Source: Thermoproteota archaeon (GTDB lineage: Archaea > Thermoproteota > Methanomethylicia > Methanomethylicales > Methanomethylicaceae). Taken from it: 64,000 bases of DNA. Of this stretch, positions 18,868 to 28,497 are shown piece by piece. Within the stretch, counting starts at the first letter, position 1; each line of letters begins with the position of its first letter. The DNA lies in assembly GCA_016882195.1 (NCBI GenBank), contig VGLU01000003.1:1-64000 (forward strand), given 5' to 3'. A program made the position numbers and the translations under genes. The notes below the pieces were generated by a model that saw only the letters and a program-made list of their open reading frames with translations, searched no databases and was not told the DNA's origin.

Positions 18868-19272
18868 ATGTTCGGACTTGCGGTCCTCGGATTAGTTGGG
18901 CTGGTCGTGCTGATTGTCGGACTGGTCGTTGCCTGGATAATTGCCTCGATTCCCGTCTACTTCGCCGCCAAGCTGATTACCAGCGGGAAGGCAGGTCTCG
19001 GGCAGGCGATGGTAGCTACGCTGTTGGGAACCGTGGTATACGCGATCGTCAGCTTCCTGTTCGGGGTGCTTCTATCACCCATGCTCGGTTCCGCGGCTCC
19101 AGCTATCGCGACCTTCGCCGCTTTCCTCGTATGGGTCTTGGTTTACAAGACCAGCTTCAGCACCAGGTGGCTACAGGCGGTCGGCATTGCTATTCTGGCA
19201 TCGGTTATCGTCTACGCGTTCAACGCTGCGATCGCCTACATACTTGGCACCCTGCCCTCGGGCATCTTCTGA
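18868..19272 (+). CDS. Small multi-pass membrane protein
   Basis: MFGLAVLGLVGLVVLIVGLVVAWIIASIPVYFAAKLITSGKAGLGQAMVATLLG; four predicted TM stretches by eye. Confidence 0.65.
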   Translation: MFGLAVLGLVGLVVLIVGLVVAWIIASIPVYFAAKLITSGKAGLGQAMVATLLGTVVYAIVSFLFGVLLSPMLGSAAPAIATFAAFLVWVLVYKTSFSTRWLQAVGIAILASVIVYAFNAAIAYILGTLPSGIF

Positions 19273-19593
19273 GCACCGAGATGGATAGCCATTAAAACAC
19301 CTTGGCAGAGAGGCAGAGGGCGGCGATCGAGTTGATTAAGGAGCTAGAGCCGTTATTGAAGAAGTCCGGCTTCCAGGCAGACGTTCTGAGCAGCCATGAA
19401 CTAGAAATGAACAGATATCCTTTATTGCTTGTAAACCAGCAACTTTTATGGGAAGGGTAGACTTGGACTATTTGACTGTAATTGGAGGGCAAAAAGGAGG
19501 GGTTATCGGGTCTCTTTCTTGCCCCGGCCGTTAATTTCGATAAAAGAACACAGGGGGGCATTATTACCCTTGTAATGTTATATCGAAAATGAA

Positions 19594-20286
19594 TTATTTA
19601 GTGTTTTGTCTATCCCTAAGGAACCCCCGAACCTCCTCGTCCGATAAATCGTACCACCTTTCGTAGGCATCTGCAACCGCGAAGATGGGGCCGCTCCTGA
19701 TGTTTAGGGCTACCGCCTCGTCCACCTCCGGAGCCAAGAGCCCCACGGCACCTAATGATGCCGTTGGTACCGCGACAGTCACGCTCTTAGGTTCCTCCTT
19801 CCTGACGGATCTGACCGCCGCGAGCATTGTGAACCCCGAGGCCAGACCGTCGTCGACCAAAATTACTGCCTTACCCTTCAGGTCCGGGAGAGGTCTGTCG
19901 CCCCTGAACTTCCTGAGCCTCTCCTGAACGAGGGCGTTGGTCTTATGCACAGCAACACCGACCTCCTCCTTGCCAAGCCCCAGCCGCCTCAAGAGGGGCA
20001 CGTTCAGGATGACCTCCCCACTCCATGTCAGGGCACCAAAGCCGGCCTCCGTGTTCCACGGAACCTGGATCTTCCTCACCACGATCACATCGAAGTTGAC
20101 CCTGAGTTCTCTGGCAACCGTGCAGCCAACTGGGACGCCTCCCGCGGGGATTGCCAGCACTAAAACATCTTCCTTACCTGCATGCTTCTGGAGCTTCTTC
20201 GAAAGGAGTTCCCCAGCATGTAACCTGTCCCTGAATACGTACTCCTTGTCCCTGTAAGCCGGCTCCTCGATAAGGTTGGGAAGCAT
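19594..20286 (-). CDS. Phosphoribosyltransferase-family protein
   Basis: GKAVILVDDGLASGFTMLAAVRSVR (PRPP loop) and AIPAGGVPVG. Confidence 0.88.
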   Translation of the reverse strand: MLPNLIEEPAYRDKEYVFRDRLHAGELLSKKLQKHAGKEDVLVLAIPAGGVPVGCTVARELRVNFDVIVVRKIQVPWNTEAGFGALTWSGEVILNVPLLRRLGLGKEEVGVAVHKTNALVQERLRKFRGDRPLPDLKGKAVILVDDGLASGFTMLAAVRSVRKEEPKSVTVAVPTASLGAVGLLAPEVDEAVALNIRSGPIFAVADAYERWYDLSDEEVRGFLRDRQNTK

Positions 20287-20390
20287 GCTCCTCGATCATA
20301 CCTAGGAGCGCAATTAGGATTTAATAGTGTTTCATCAGTCATTGCCAAGCGAACCAAGCCAAAGATCATATTAACGGCGAAAGATGACAA

Positions 20391-21176
20391 ATGTCGTGGG
20401 CGATAAAACTGAAGGCAGGAGCCGTGGACATCTACTGCTTATCTGGCACGGGGAACACCCTACTGGTCGCGAGGGCTATGCGTGACGCGTTCGTGCAAAA
20501 AGGCATCCTAGCCCATGTTCACCCTATGGAGAGGACTGATCCTTGCTCGATAAACCCAAAAAACGCCCTCGGTCTTGCCTTCCCGGTCGCCATCTTAACC
20601 ACTTACCCTCTCGTTTGGGGCTTCATCCGGTCCCTTCCCGAAGTTAAGGGTACCGAGGCGTTCATGGTCGATACCCTTGGTGGCCTCTCCATGGGGATAA
20701 TGGCCCCGATGAAGAGGATACTCGAGAGTAAGGGGTACGCTCCGATAGGTGCGAGGGAGATCGCCATGCCGGTGAACTTCTGGAATTACGAGCAGGAAAA
20801 GAAGTGCGTGACTATTGAGAGGGGACTGGAAAGAGCCAGAGAGTATACTGTCGATCTGATCGCTGGCGGTACCAAGTGGCGTAGCTTCCCTGTCCTGTCT
20901 GATATGGCCCACCTCGCCTTCTCCAACAGGTTCCTCTGGTGGCTCGCTAGGCAGTGGCCCAAGATGCGCGTCTCCCTGGAGAGGTGCGCCAGGTGCGGGC
21001 TCTGCGTCAAGCTCTGCCCTGCAGGCAACATCGTGATGAAGGACTACCCGGAGCGCCAGGGTGGGTGCCAGGTCTGCCTCAGGTGCTACGCCTACTGCCC
21101 GAGGGAGGCCGTCCTCTTCATGGAGTCGTTCAAGAGGTATCGGGCGGTAAGCGCCGAAGACTTCCTGATCGCTTAA
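20391..21176 (+). CDS. EFR1-type flavodoxin-ferredoxin fusion
   Basis: YCLSGTGNTLLVARAMRDAF FMN loop plus CARCGLCVKLCPAGNI and CQVCLRCYAYCPREAV 2x[4Fe-4S]. Confidence 0.87.
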   Translation: MSWAIKLKAGAVDIYCLSGTGNTLLVARAMRDAFVQKGILAHVHPMERTDPCSINPKNALGLAFPVAILTTYPLVWGFIRSLPEVKGTEAFMVDTLGGLSMGIMAPMKRILESKGYAPIGAREIAMPVNFWNYEQEKKCVTIERGLERAREYTVDLIAGGTKWRSFPVLSDMAHLAFSNRFLWWLARQWPKMRVSLERCARCGLCVKLCPAGNIVMKDYPERQGGCQVCLRCYAYCPREAVLFMESFKRYRAVSAEDFLIA

Positions 21177-21193
21177 CCTGCGTAAAGATCGAT

Positions 21194-21640
21194 TCAGCCG
21201 CGCAGTTTGGGCGAGTCGAACCACAGCCCGGAGACGTAAGCCCTCTCTCCGGTCTCGCTGAAGACCGTCTTGACAATTACCTCAGCCGGCTCGTCGGTAA
21301 ACCTCGCCATATAGTACGCCGATATGAAGGAACCATCACGCTCCGCCTTCCAGAATTCCTTCGAGACATAGCTTCCGATCTTGGACTTTATCGTGCTGGC
21401 GGTCTGGTTGAAGACGCCCTCCGTAAGGGCGCTCCTCATGGCGGAGTCGAGATCTTGGGTGAACCTGTTGTAGTTGCCCTCGTTCATCGCCACCAGAAGG
21501 TTCTCGGTCATAGGGTCCGCGTAGCCCCTCACCGCGTTCACGTCGACGGGCGCCGGCAGCGTCAGAAAGTATACGCCGACGCCCACGACAACCAAGGCGA
21601 TCAATACAACGATCACGCTGTACCTCATCATCGTCACCAT
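21194..21640 (-). CDS. DUF3887-like secreted/anchored protein
   Basis: N-terminal TM, then ENLLVAMNEGNYNRFTQDLDSAMRSALTEGVF...IGSYVSKEFWK...AYYMARF. Confidence 0.7.
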   Translation of the reverse strand: MVTMMRYSVIVVLIALVVVGVGVYFLTLPAPVDVNAVRGYADPMTENLLVAMNEGNYNRFTQDLDSAMRSALTEGVFNQTASTIKSKIGSYVSKEFWKAERDGSFISAYYMARFTDEPAEVIVKTVFSETGERAYVSGLWFDSPKLRG

Positions 21641-21737
21641 GATCTAGTGGCGAATCCATGCAAGATAAGTTTTTCCATCCCAACACGTTCCGGCCGTGCC
21701 GAGAAGCCTTATATCTCATCCTCGATATTTTCAACCC

Positions 21738-21851
21738 ATAACAAAACACAAAGCCGCGCAAAGGTTCTGTCATAAATGCGGTGCCGAGATACCGTCGGGC
21801 TCTGCCTACTGCCAGATGTGCGGTCCAGAAACCGCCAAGCCCAAGAAATGA
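21738..21851 (+). CDS. Small zinc-ribbon peptide (start uncertain)
   Basis: ...KHKAAQRFCHKCGAEIPSGSAYCQMCGPETAKPKK* with paired CxxC; no ATG in frame. Confidence 0.4.
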   Translation: MTKHKAAQRFCHKCGAEIPSGSAYCQMCGPETAKPKK

Positions 21852-21869
21852 TGGCCCAACGCCCTCGCG

Positions 21870-22592
21870 CTAAGCCTGCCAGCTTCCGGCTTTCTTCTTT
21901 TTTGTAATAAACGCGGCGTAAGCCGCTAGGATCAGCACTATCACCAGCAGAATGCCCTCCACATGCCATACCGGCAGGTGCAGCGTGTAGTAGCTCGCTA
22001 CCGCCGCGAAGTCCACAGCGGCGTGAAGGGCCATTGCCACAAAAAGGTACCGCCTCGACTGGAAAGCCTTGAAGACCATCAGGGTCAAGGCCACGTGCAT
22101 CACCACGGCCAGGTTCCTCTCGACCGCCCCAGGCAGCAGATCCGTGAGTGAGAGGGCGTACCCAAGGTAGTAGGCCACCACCACGTTGACGGCATATATC
22201 AGGACAGCCTCCAGAAGCCCCCACCCAAGACCGAAGCAGAGCACGTACCTCATGTCAGCCCTAATGAACCCCGCCTTCCAGAGCAGGAGGTAGCGCACCC
22301 CCTCCTCGAAGATCCCAGCCAAGACCGCGGCGTAGGCAAAGTACAATACCGTGGATGCAATCGCCGGACCCAGCACAAACGCGGGGAGCTGCAGGGGGAC
22401 CAACCTAAGCAGCAGTGCCGCGAACCAACCCACTCCGCCAATGCCCAGGCACAGCCATCCCCTCCTGTCTTTTCTCGCAAAGTAGGCTAGTGCGGCAAGC
22501 GAAGGCGCTACTGCTATCAGAACTGCTCCCGCGACTGCCAGAGGGTCTCCCATAAGCGATCCTCCGAAACGACTATTAGTCATTAGGCGCAT
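21870..22592 (-). CDS. YhfC/PrsW-like intramembrane metalloprotease-type membrane protein
   Basis: Multi-pass, FEEGVRYLLLWK and ALHAAVDFAAV motifs. Confidence 0.65.
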   Translation of the reverse strand: MRLMTNSRFGGSLMGDPLAVAGAVLIAVAPSLAALAYFARKDRRGWLCLGIGGVGWFAALLLRLVPLQLPAFVLGPAIASTVLYFAYAAVLAGIFEEGVRYLLLWKAGFIRADMRYVLCFGLGWGLLEAVLIYAVNVVVAYYLGYALSLTDLLPGAVERNLAVVMHVALTLMVFKAFQSRRYLFVAMALHAAVDFAAVASYYTLHLPVWHVEGILLVIVLILAAYAAFITKKKKAGSWQA

Positions 22593-22693
22593 TATACGTA
22601 AAAAACTGTCGCTTCAATGGCATCACCAGCCTATCGAAAGTCATAATAGCATTATCAGACGATCATCAATCAGGGCAGGGTGAAGTTCTACCC

Positions 22694-23335
22694 ATGCGTA
22701 TCTTGGTCATCGCCAGCACTCCTGTTTTTATGTACCCCTCGCCCAAGACCCCCGATTACGTGAAAGCCCTGAAGAGGGCGGGTCTGCAGGTTCCGTCCTC
22801 CGACATGGAGAACGAGACCCTGTACCTTGACGCCGCCGGGGGCTTCGCGAAACGGGCAAAGGACCTCTTCCATGGATCCTTCCACAAAATAGTAAAGGGC
22901 GTGGAGGACGCGAGGAGCCAAGGGATCAAGATGGACCTCTTCCTCATAACCCCCAGGTACGGGATAGTTGCCGAGAGAGATCTGCTGCTCCCATACGCGC
23001 TTAGGCTCACCGGCAAGTCAAAGGGCTTCCTGAGGGCCATGTCCGATAAGCTCAGGACAAAGGAGATAATCACCGATCTGCTGAAGGTTCCCTACGACAT
23101 CGTCATATTGATAGCGAACAAGAGCGACCTCCTTTTGGTGCACGACCCGAAGAAGGGGTTTGACATCTCAAAGATGTGCAAAAAACTCATGGTCTTATCA
23201 GCCCCGTCGACCTCGAAGGACTTCGGCGATAAAGTGGAGTTCGTGGGCATCAGTCGGGTGCGCAGGAGAGCTGAACACTTCACAAAATTCATCGATAAAA
23301 TGACCAGCAGGACTCTCAAGGACTACTCACAGTGA
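22694..23335 (+). CDS. Uncharacterised conserved-looking protein
   Basis: Intact 213-aa ORF with good coding character; no family assigned. Confidence 0.6.
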   Translation: MRILVIASTPVFMYPSPKTPDYVKALKRAGLQVPSSDMENETLYLDAAGGFAKRAKDLFHGSFHKIVKGVEDARSQGIKMDLFLITPRYGIVAERDLLLPYALRLTGKSKGFLRAMSDKLRTKEIITDLLKVPYDIVILIANKSDLLLVHDPKKGFDISKMCKKLMVLSAPSTSKDFGDKVEFVGISRVRRRAEHFTKFIDKMTSRTLKDYSQ

Positions 23336-23350
23336 ACCACATGCCCGTGG

Positions 23351-23719
23351 TCAAGTGGTCATTTTAAAACCAGACAAGGCCCTTCTGATTATTACGTAGG
23401 ACACAATCGCCGCGAGCAACCCAAGCACAACGGCTATTGAAGGTCCTAAGAGCACACCATAAGTAGAAGACGGCTGAATGTTCAGGACGTTGCTCTCGAA
23501 AGACGCGATCCTGTCCTCGCCCTCTAACTTGGCGGTATCGTTCGCAAACATCGCCGAAAACGCTGTCGTGTTGTCGCCCATCGCGGGCGCGGCGAATTGC
23601 CTCGCAAAACTCGGTGCGGTGCCCGTGGTTATCAGTGGAGCATACACTAGGGCAACCCCTGCCACCACTGCTAAAAGCACCATAGGGAGCAGCCTCATTT
23701 TCCACTTCCCCTGTAACAT
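23351..23719 (-). CDS. Small two-TM protein with extracytoplasmic loop
   Basis: N- and C-terminal hydrophobic segments flanking a polar loop. Confidence 0.55.
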   Translation of the reverse strand: MLQGKWKMRLLPMVLLAVVAGVALVYAPLITTGTAPSFARQFAAPAMGDNTTAFSAMFANDTAKLEGEDRIASFESNVLNIQPSSTYGVLLGPSIAVVLGLLAAIVSYVIIRRALSGFKMTT

Positions 23720-23762
23720 AAGCCCTTTCCGGAGGGTATAAATCTACAGATTAGAACGGTCA

Positions 23763-24209
23763 TTAGAACGGCCTCCTCACCCACGCCCTAATGGTCTCCG
23801 CCCAGGTGATGACGCAACCGGTGAGCCCGAAGACAAGCGTCATAATCGTCTGCGGCGTGAACTGCAGGGGGTAGAATACCACGTACGCCACGAGCATCGT
23901 GGTGAAGAGCACCGAGTAGAATAGGTACCTCGGTAGCATCATCCCCACCACCCTTACGAAGTCGGAGAAGACCTCCACCTTCACCTCCTCCCTCACCACG
24001 TAGTTGCCGCCGACATCCTTCTCCGCCAGTCCGAGGTTCCTCAGCTTCTCCAGGTGGTAGGCGGCCACGCTTGGGCTACTGAGCCTGAGTTCCCTCATCA
24101 CCTCCCTGGGTCCGGTGCCTCCAGACCCCTTCTTCAGGAGGAGCCAGTAGACCCTGAGGGTCGTGCCCTTCAGCTCAGACTTGACCTTATCAGAATCGTT
24201 CATATCCAA
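23763..24209 (-). CDS. Winged-HTH protein with C-terminal TM segments
   Basis: PREVMRELRLSSPSVAAYHLEKLRNLGLAEKDVGGNYVV then two TM helices. Confidence 0.8.
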   Translation of the reverse strand: MDMNDSDKVKSELKGTTLRVYWLLLKKGSGGTGPREVMRELRLSSPSVAAYHLEKLRNLGLAEKDVGGNYVVREEVKVEVFSDFVRVVGMMLPRYLFYSVLFTTMLVAYVVFYPLQFTPQTIMTLVFGLTGCVITWAETIRAWVRRPF

Positions 24210-24243
24210 AACTCCTCTGATCTATGTAATAAACCTTAGACGT

Positions 24244-25074
24244 TTAGAAGAGGCGTATCCCCGACTCCAAGGGCTCAAAGGGGGAGAGGGTGAGGTATGC
24301 GCCCTTCTCCAGCCCGTACACGTACTTTGCGGAGAATACCGTTAGGACTTTGCCGCCGTGGTTAAACCTGTAGCCTTTGGGGACGGGAGAGTGACTCCTG
24401 ACGAGGTGCTTGACGCCCAGCCTCTCCAGCACCTCCCTTGAGACCGTCGAACCGAAGCATATGCCTGCCCCTCTCGCTGAGGGTGCAGTTCCGTCCGTCT
24501 CCTCTGCGGGGTCGCTCCAGAGTATGACCTCCAGCTCTTCTCTGGTCGGGGAGGACAGGCTCCTCCGGGTGATCTGGGGCGAGAGCCCACCGTGCAGGAG
24601 CAGTAGCCACGAATCGATGATGGCTGCCGCCGGCATCAACTTGTGGATCTCCAATAGGCACTGGTAGATCTCCTCCCATCGATCCGGATGGAGCGTTCGC
24701 AGGTGCCAGGGAAGGTCATGGGGGTAGAAGGGTACGACGTCCATGCCCTCATGGTTACCCCTCAGGAGGAAGACGCTCTCGGGGAAGGACAGCTTCAGAT
24801 CGAATAGGATGCTATAGACCTCGAGGGGATCGGGTCCCCTGTCCGCATAGTCCCCCAGGAAGACCGCCCTCCACCCCGAGCGGACCCTCTCCCTTACGTC
24901 TGTCTCCCTCAAAAGACTCTCGAGGGAGAGGAGATCTCCGTGGATGTCGCCTATCACCATAATCGGCGAGGGCTCCAGCACAAGCAGCGCGCCATCGCGG
25001 CGGAAACCCTTGCCACCCCTCTCCTTTCTGAGAGCCTCCTTGGTGTTATCGAGCAACGAGGAAAAATGGGGCAT
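24244..25074 (-). CDS. PPP-family serine/threonine protein phosphatase
   Basis: GDIHGD, GDYADRGPDP, LLRGNHEG, LLHGGLSP motifs. Confidence 0.93.
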   Translation of the reverse strand: MPHFSSLLDNTKEALRKERGGKGFRRDGALLVLEPSPIMVIGDIHGDLLSLESLLRETDVRERVRSGWRAVFLGDYADRGPDPLEVYSILFDLKLSFPESVFLLRGNHEGMDVVPFYPHDLPWHLRTLHPDRWEEIYQCLLEIHKLMPAAAIIDSWLLLLHGGLSPQITRRSLSSPTREELEVILWSDPAEETDGTAPSARGAGICFGSTVSREVLERLGVKHLVRSHSPVPKGYRFNHGGKVLTVFSAKYVYGLEKGAYLTLSPFEPLESGIRLF

Positions 25075-25143
25075 ATGCAACTTGATAAGGTCTACGTGAG
25101 GAGAGAGATAAATTCTACCTCCATAATTATGGAGGTGAAGCCT

Positions 25144-26250
25144 ATGTCCCATACTGGTTCTGCGTACCTCCCCCTGCATGGTGGGTGGGCGCCCGCGTGG
25201 CTCATGAAGAGGATGAAGGCGCTAGCCAGGAATATAACGCTGGTGATGGTGGACGAGCTGGGAAGGGACGAGTTCCTGAGGCGGATCTCCGACCCCTACT
25301 GGTTCCAGGCACTCGGTTGCGTGCTAGGCTTCGACTGGCACTCCTCCGGCGTGACCACGGTGGTGACGGCTGCCCTGAAGGTTGGAGTTGACCCTGCGGA
25401 GACGGGATTGGCGGTCTGTGGCGGAAAGGGCAAGCACTCCAAAAGGACCCCCTCCGAGATCCTCCAAAAGGGAGAGGTTTTGGGTCTATCCTCCTCTAAG
25501 CTAAAGGAGCTTGTCTACGCGAGCAGGATGGGAGCGAAGGTGGACAACACCGCCATTCAGGCCGGCTACCCGCTATACCACCACGCCTTCCTCCTATCAG
25601 AGGACGGGAAGTGGGCAATAGTGCAGCAGGGGATGAACATCGACAGCCGAATGGCGAGGAGGTACCACTGGCTCTCCGACGAGCTGAAGGACTTCGTGGT
25701 GGAGCCCCACAAGGCGGTCGTTGGGAAAAGGATGGACAAGGTCCTGAACATGACAGCCAAGGAGGCAGAGGGGTGCCGCAGGGCCTCTGTGGATATCGTG
25801 AAGGGGGATCCGCAGAGGCTCAGAAATGACTTGGTGTTCATCCGCGACAGGGGGCAAAGGTCACTTCTTGAGTACTACGGGAAGAGGATCCTCGTGATGC
25901 CCTGGAACATAAACTGGAGGGCGCTCGAGGTTGCCTACGACACTCAGCCGAGGAACTACGAGGAGCTCTTGGGGGTCCAAGGGGTAGGATCGGCCACCGT
26001 CAAGGGCTTGGCGCTCGTATCCGAGCTGATATACGGGGAGGCTCCGAGCTGGAGGGACCCGGTGAGGTACTCATTCGCCTTCGGTGGTAAGGACGGCGTT
26101 CCGTTTCCGGTAAAGAGGAAGGAGATGGACGAGGCGATAGAGTTCCTAAGGGTTGCCATAGATAATGCGAAGATCAACGAAAAGGAGAGGATGAACGCCC
26201 TCAAGAGGCTTAGAATCTTCGCCGAGGACAGCTGCAGTAAACAAGAGTGA
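25144..26250 (+). CDS. DUF763 family protein
   Basis: MSHTGSAYLPLHGGWAPAWLMKRMKALARNITLVM and HHAFLLSEDGKWAIVQQGMN characteristic of DUF763. Confidence 0.88.
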   Translation: MSHTGSAYLPLHGGWAPAWLMKRMKALARNITLVMVDELGRDEFLRRISDPYWFQALGCVLGFDWHSSGVTTVVTAALKVGVDPAETGLAVCGGKGKHSKRTPSEILQKGEVLGLSSSKLKELVYASRMGAKVDNTAIQAGYPLYHHAFLLSEDGKWAIVQQGMNIDSRMARRYHWLSDELKDFVVEPHKAVVGKRMDKVLNMTAKEAEGCRRASVDIVKGDPQRLRNDLVFIRDRGQRSLLEYYGKRILVMPWNINWRALEVAYDTQPRNYEELLGVQGVGSATVKGLALVSELIYGEAPSWRDPVRYSFAFGGKDGVPFPVKRKEMDEAIEFLRVAIDNAKINEKERMNALKRLRIFAEDSCSKQE

Positions 26251-26371
26251 GCCTCAGGGATGGCGCCCAAAAACCTTGGATGCATGAGTTGTCAACCCCC
26301 CCTTGTCCGCTAGCTTTAAATATGGCCAGAGCACCCACTATTATCCCACGGAGGGTAATATGTGAGCAAAG

Positions 26372-26743
26372 GTGTTTGCCGTTATAACAAAGGTGTTCAC
26401 CTTTTCGGATAAGTACCCATACGAAAAATCTAAAATTAGCCCCTCTGCCGTTCTCGAAGAGTCCCTAAAAAGGGTTTGTTCAAAGGCCTTAACCGACCTG
26501 CAGAAGAGGATTCTGCTCCATATAACAGAGACCGAGCACGTTGGTATGACCTGCTCCAGACAAGCAAGGGAGATCTCCAGGTCGATGGGGGTACCTGAGT
26601 CGACCGTGAAGTGGAGCATCAGAATCCTCAGGGATGCCTGCCTCATCGAGTGTGGGAGTAGATCTCAGAAGGGCGTACCCGCCAAGGTAACATACTCGGG
26701 ACTCTTGGTCGCGGAGGGACTGAAGGGAGGCGCTGACAGATGA
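26372..26743 (+). CDS. HTH-domain regulator (start 26372 or 26393)
   Basis: EISRSMGVPESTVKWSIRILRDACLIECG winged-helix pattern. Confidence 0.6.
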   Translation: MFAVITKVFTFSDKYPYEKSKISPSAVLEESLKRVCSKALTDLQKRILLHITETEHVGMTCSRQAREISRSMGVPESTVKWSIRILRDACLIECGSRSQKGVPAKVTYSGLLVAEGLKGGADR

Positions 26744-26844
26744 GGATGAGTCCTGCTATAGGTCTTAGTTTTCTGGCGTTGGCCACATGCTTTGCATCGG
26801 CACCCATCCCAGCTGCCACGGTGGGTGGATGGTACACCTATTGA
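26740..26844 (+). CDS. 34-aa hydrophobic small protein
   Basis: MRMSPAIGLSFLALATCFASAPIPAATVGGWYTY*; ATGA overlap with upstream stop. Confidence 0.3.
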   Translation: MRMSPAIGLSFLALATCFASAPIPAATVGGWYTY

Positions 26845-27078
26845 GGCCCGATCCTCTTGAGCATGGCGTGAGCCGCAATCCCGCTCTGGCATAGAATTAC
26901 CAAGTTCCGGAGGAGGAGTTAGAAGTGGCAGGATCTATCGTAGCATCCTTGGTCATGTGCAGGTTCGGGAGACCCTTGACGCCGATCTCGTTTAGAGGCT
27001 CTTCCCTTAACCCTTTGTGAATAAGGCTTTTTAATAAAACTCTTTTTTTCTATGAAAACGCAGAAAAAAAAGTTTTGC

Positions 27079-27612
27079 TCAAGTACCAGGACCCTGTGGG
27101 CGCGGTCTGGGCGGGAGGACCCTAAACCTTACGCTGTTTTTTTCGCCTGCCAGGAGCTGTTGCACGTCCTCGGAGAAGGCTATAAGGTTCATGCTTATCA
27201 GGACGAACCTGCCGTCCCTTGACCGCCTCAGCCTTATCTCCCCCTCCCTTGCCCGTGCGCCTGAGGGGGTCTCTTGACCGGCACCCCTGTAGGGCGCGGT
27301 GTAGGGCTTTGAGGGCGTGCTGGGCTCCTCCCCCTCAGCGTATCCCTCCTCAAAGATCTGCTGTCTGCCGGGGGGCATCTTGGTCGGGACCTTTCCGGGC
27401 GCCACCGCTCCAGCGATACTCAGTTCAACGCCGAGCTCGCCCGCCTTTGCCCTCAGCTCGTCCAATACGGCGTCGGATACATCCCAGACCCTCTCGTTCG
27501 GGTTCCACCTGCCCCCTGTCTGCTTCATCCACTGCACCATTTCCGGATTATATTTGAAGGAGACCTTTACCATCATACTCTCCCCTTTTATAGGTCGATT
27601 ATCTAAACTCAA
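27079..27612 (-). CDS. Uncharacterised protein with N-terminal HARP-like motif
   Basis: VSFKYNPEMVQWMKQTGGRWNPNERVWDVS; proline-rich linker; C-terminal RRSRDGRFVLISMNLIAFSEDVQQLL. Confidence 0.55.
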   Translation of the reverse strand: MSLDNRPIKGESMMVKVSFKYNPEMVQWMKQTGGRWNPNERVWDVSDAVLDELRAKAGELGVELSIAGAVAPGKVPTKMPPGRQQIFEEGYAEGEEPSTPSKPYTAPYRGAGQETPSGARAREGEIRLRRSRDGRFVLISMNLIAFSEDVQQLLAGEKNSVRFRVLPPRPRPQGPGT

Positions 27613-27735
27613 GACCTACTTCCTCTTGATGCCAAATAAGATTTTTCACTCTTTAGGCGACAGAATATAACCAAATCTAAAATAGCCTTGCGACCAGACT
27701 ATAACTGGATCCTTTATCTCCCAACGGTGTCTCTC

Positions 27736-28476
27736 ATGACAAACCTGATCGTGGTCGGACCTGCGGGCTCAGGGAAGAGCACGTTGACAAAGGCCCTCGG
27801 CGGCTGGCTGGAGAGGGAGGGGTATGCCGTAAGCTACCTGAACCTCGACCCGGGGGCAGAGAGCCTGCCCTACAGACCCTCCTACGACGTGAGGGGTCTG
27901 GTGACGGTCGAGCGCCTCATGAGGGAGGAGGGGCTGGGGCCGAACGGTGCCCTCATAAGGGCTGCGGAGATCACCGAGGCGAACCTTCCGAGGATCCTCA
28001 AAAAGATTGAGGCACGGGAGCGGAGATCCGACTTTACGATCATAGACACCCCGGGGCAGATGGAGATCTTCCTATTCAGAGGGCTGGGGCCCAAACTCTC
28101 GACCAGCCTCCGCGGGAGGACCATCTCGGTCTCCCTCATCGACCCCGGGCTCCTGCGCGGGAAGATCGACCTCGTTGTACTGAAGTTGCTGGGGCTGGTG
28201 GTGGAACTCCGGCTGGGCATCCCCTCGATCGAGGTTCTGAACAAGTCGGACCTCTACGATAGGAAGACGCTCCTAGAGTTCGAGGAGAGCATCAGGGCTG
28301 GAGGTTACCGCGCCGAGGGGGTCTCTGGCGAACTGGCGAACCAGCTCTACGGGGTCGTTGAGGGGTTGGAGAAGAGGAGGCGCGTGGTAATGGTCTCGGC
28401 AAAAAAAGGAACAGGAATGGAAGACCTCTATAAGGCCATGGGAGAGGCATTCTGTGCCTGCGGCGACCTTACGTGA
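27736..28476 (+). CDS. GPN-loop GTPase
   Basis: VVGPAGSGKSTLTKAL, YLNLDPGAE, LGPNGALIRAAE (GPN), DTPGQME. Confidence 0.93.
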   Translation: MTNLIVVGPAGSGKSTLTKALGGWLEREGYAVSYLNLDPGAESLPYRPSYDVRGLVTVERLMREEGLGPNGALIRAAEITEANLPRILKKIEARERRSDFTIIDTPGQMEIFLFRGLGPKLSTSLRGRTISVSLIDPGLLRGKIDLVVLKLLGLVVELRLGIPSIEVLNKSDLYDRKTLLEFEESIRAGGYRAEGVSGELANQLYGVVEGLEKRRRVVMVSAKKGTGMEDLYKAMGEAFCACGDLT

Positions 28477-28497
28477 TCCCTCGAGTTCTCGCATCCC

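Noticed and set aside
19302-19460. Short frame LAERQRAAIELIKELEPLLKKSGFQADVLSSHELEMNRYPLLLVNQQLLWEG* as a gene
   Set aside because: No start codon context and only about 50 codons; possible remnant but unsupported.
26366-26405. Direct repeat CAAAGGTGTT (26367, 26388; 21 bp apart) with CACCTTT, as operator of the HTH gene; the 12-mer AAAGGTGTTCAC recurs at 39487
   Set aside because: Both occurrences coincide with GTG start regions and RBS-like text; more likely a start-codon context coincidence or small N-terminal duplication than an operator.
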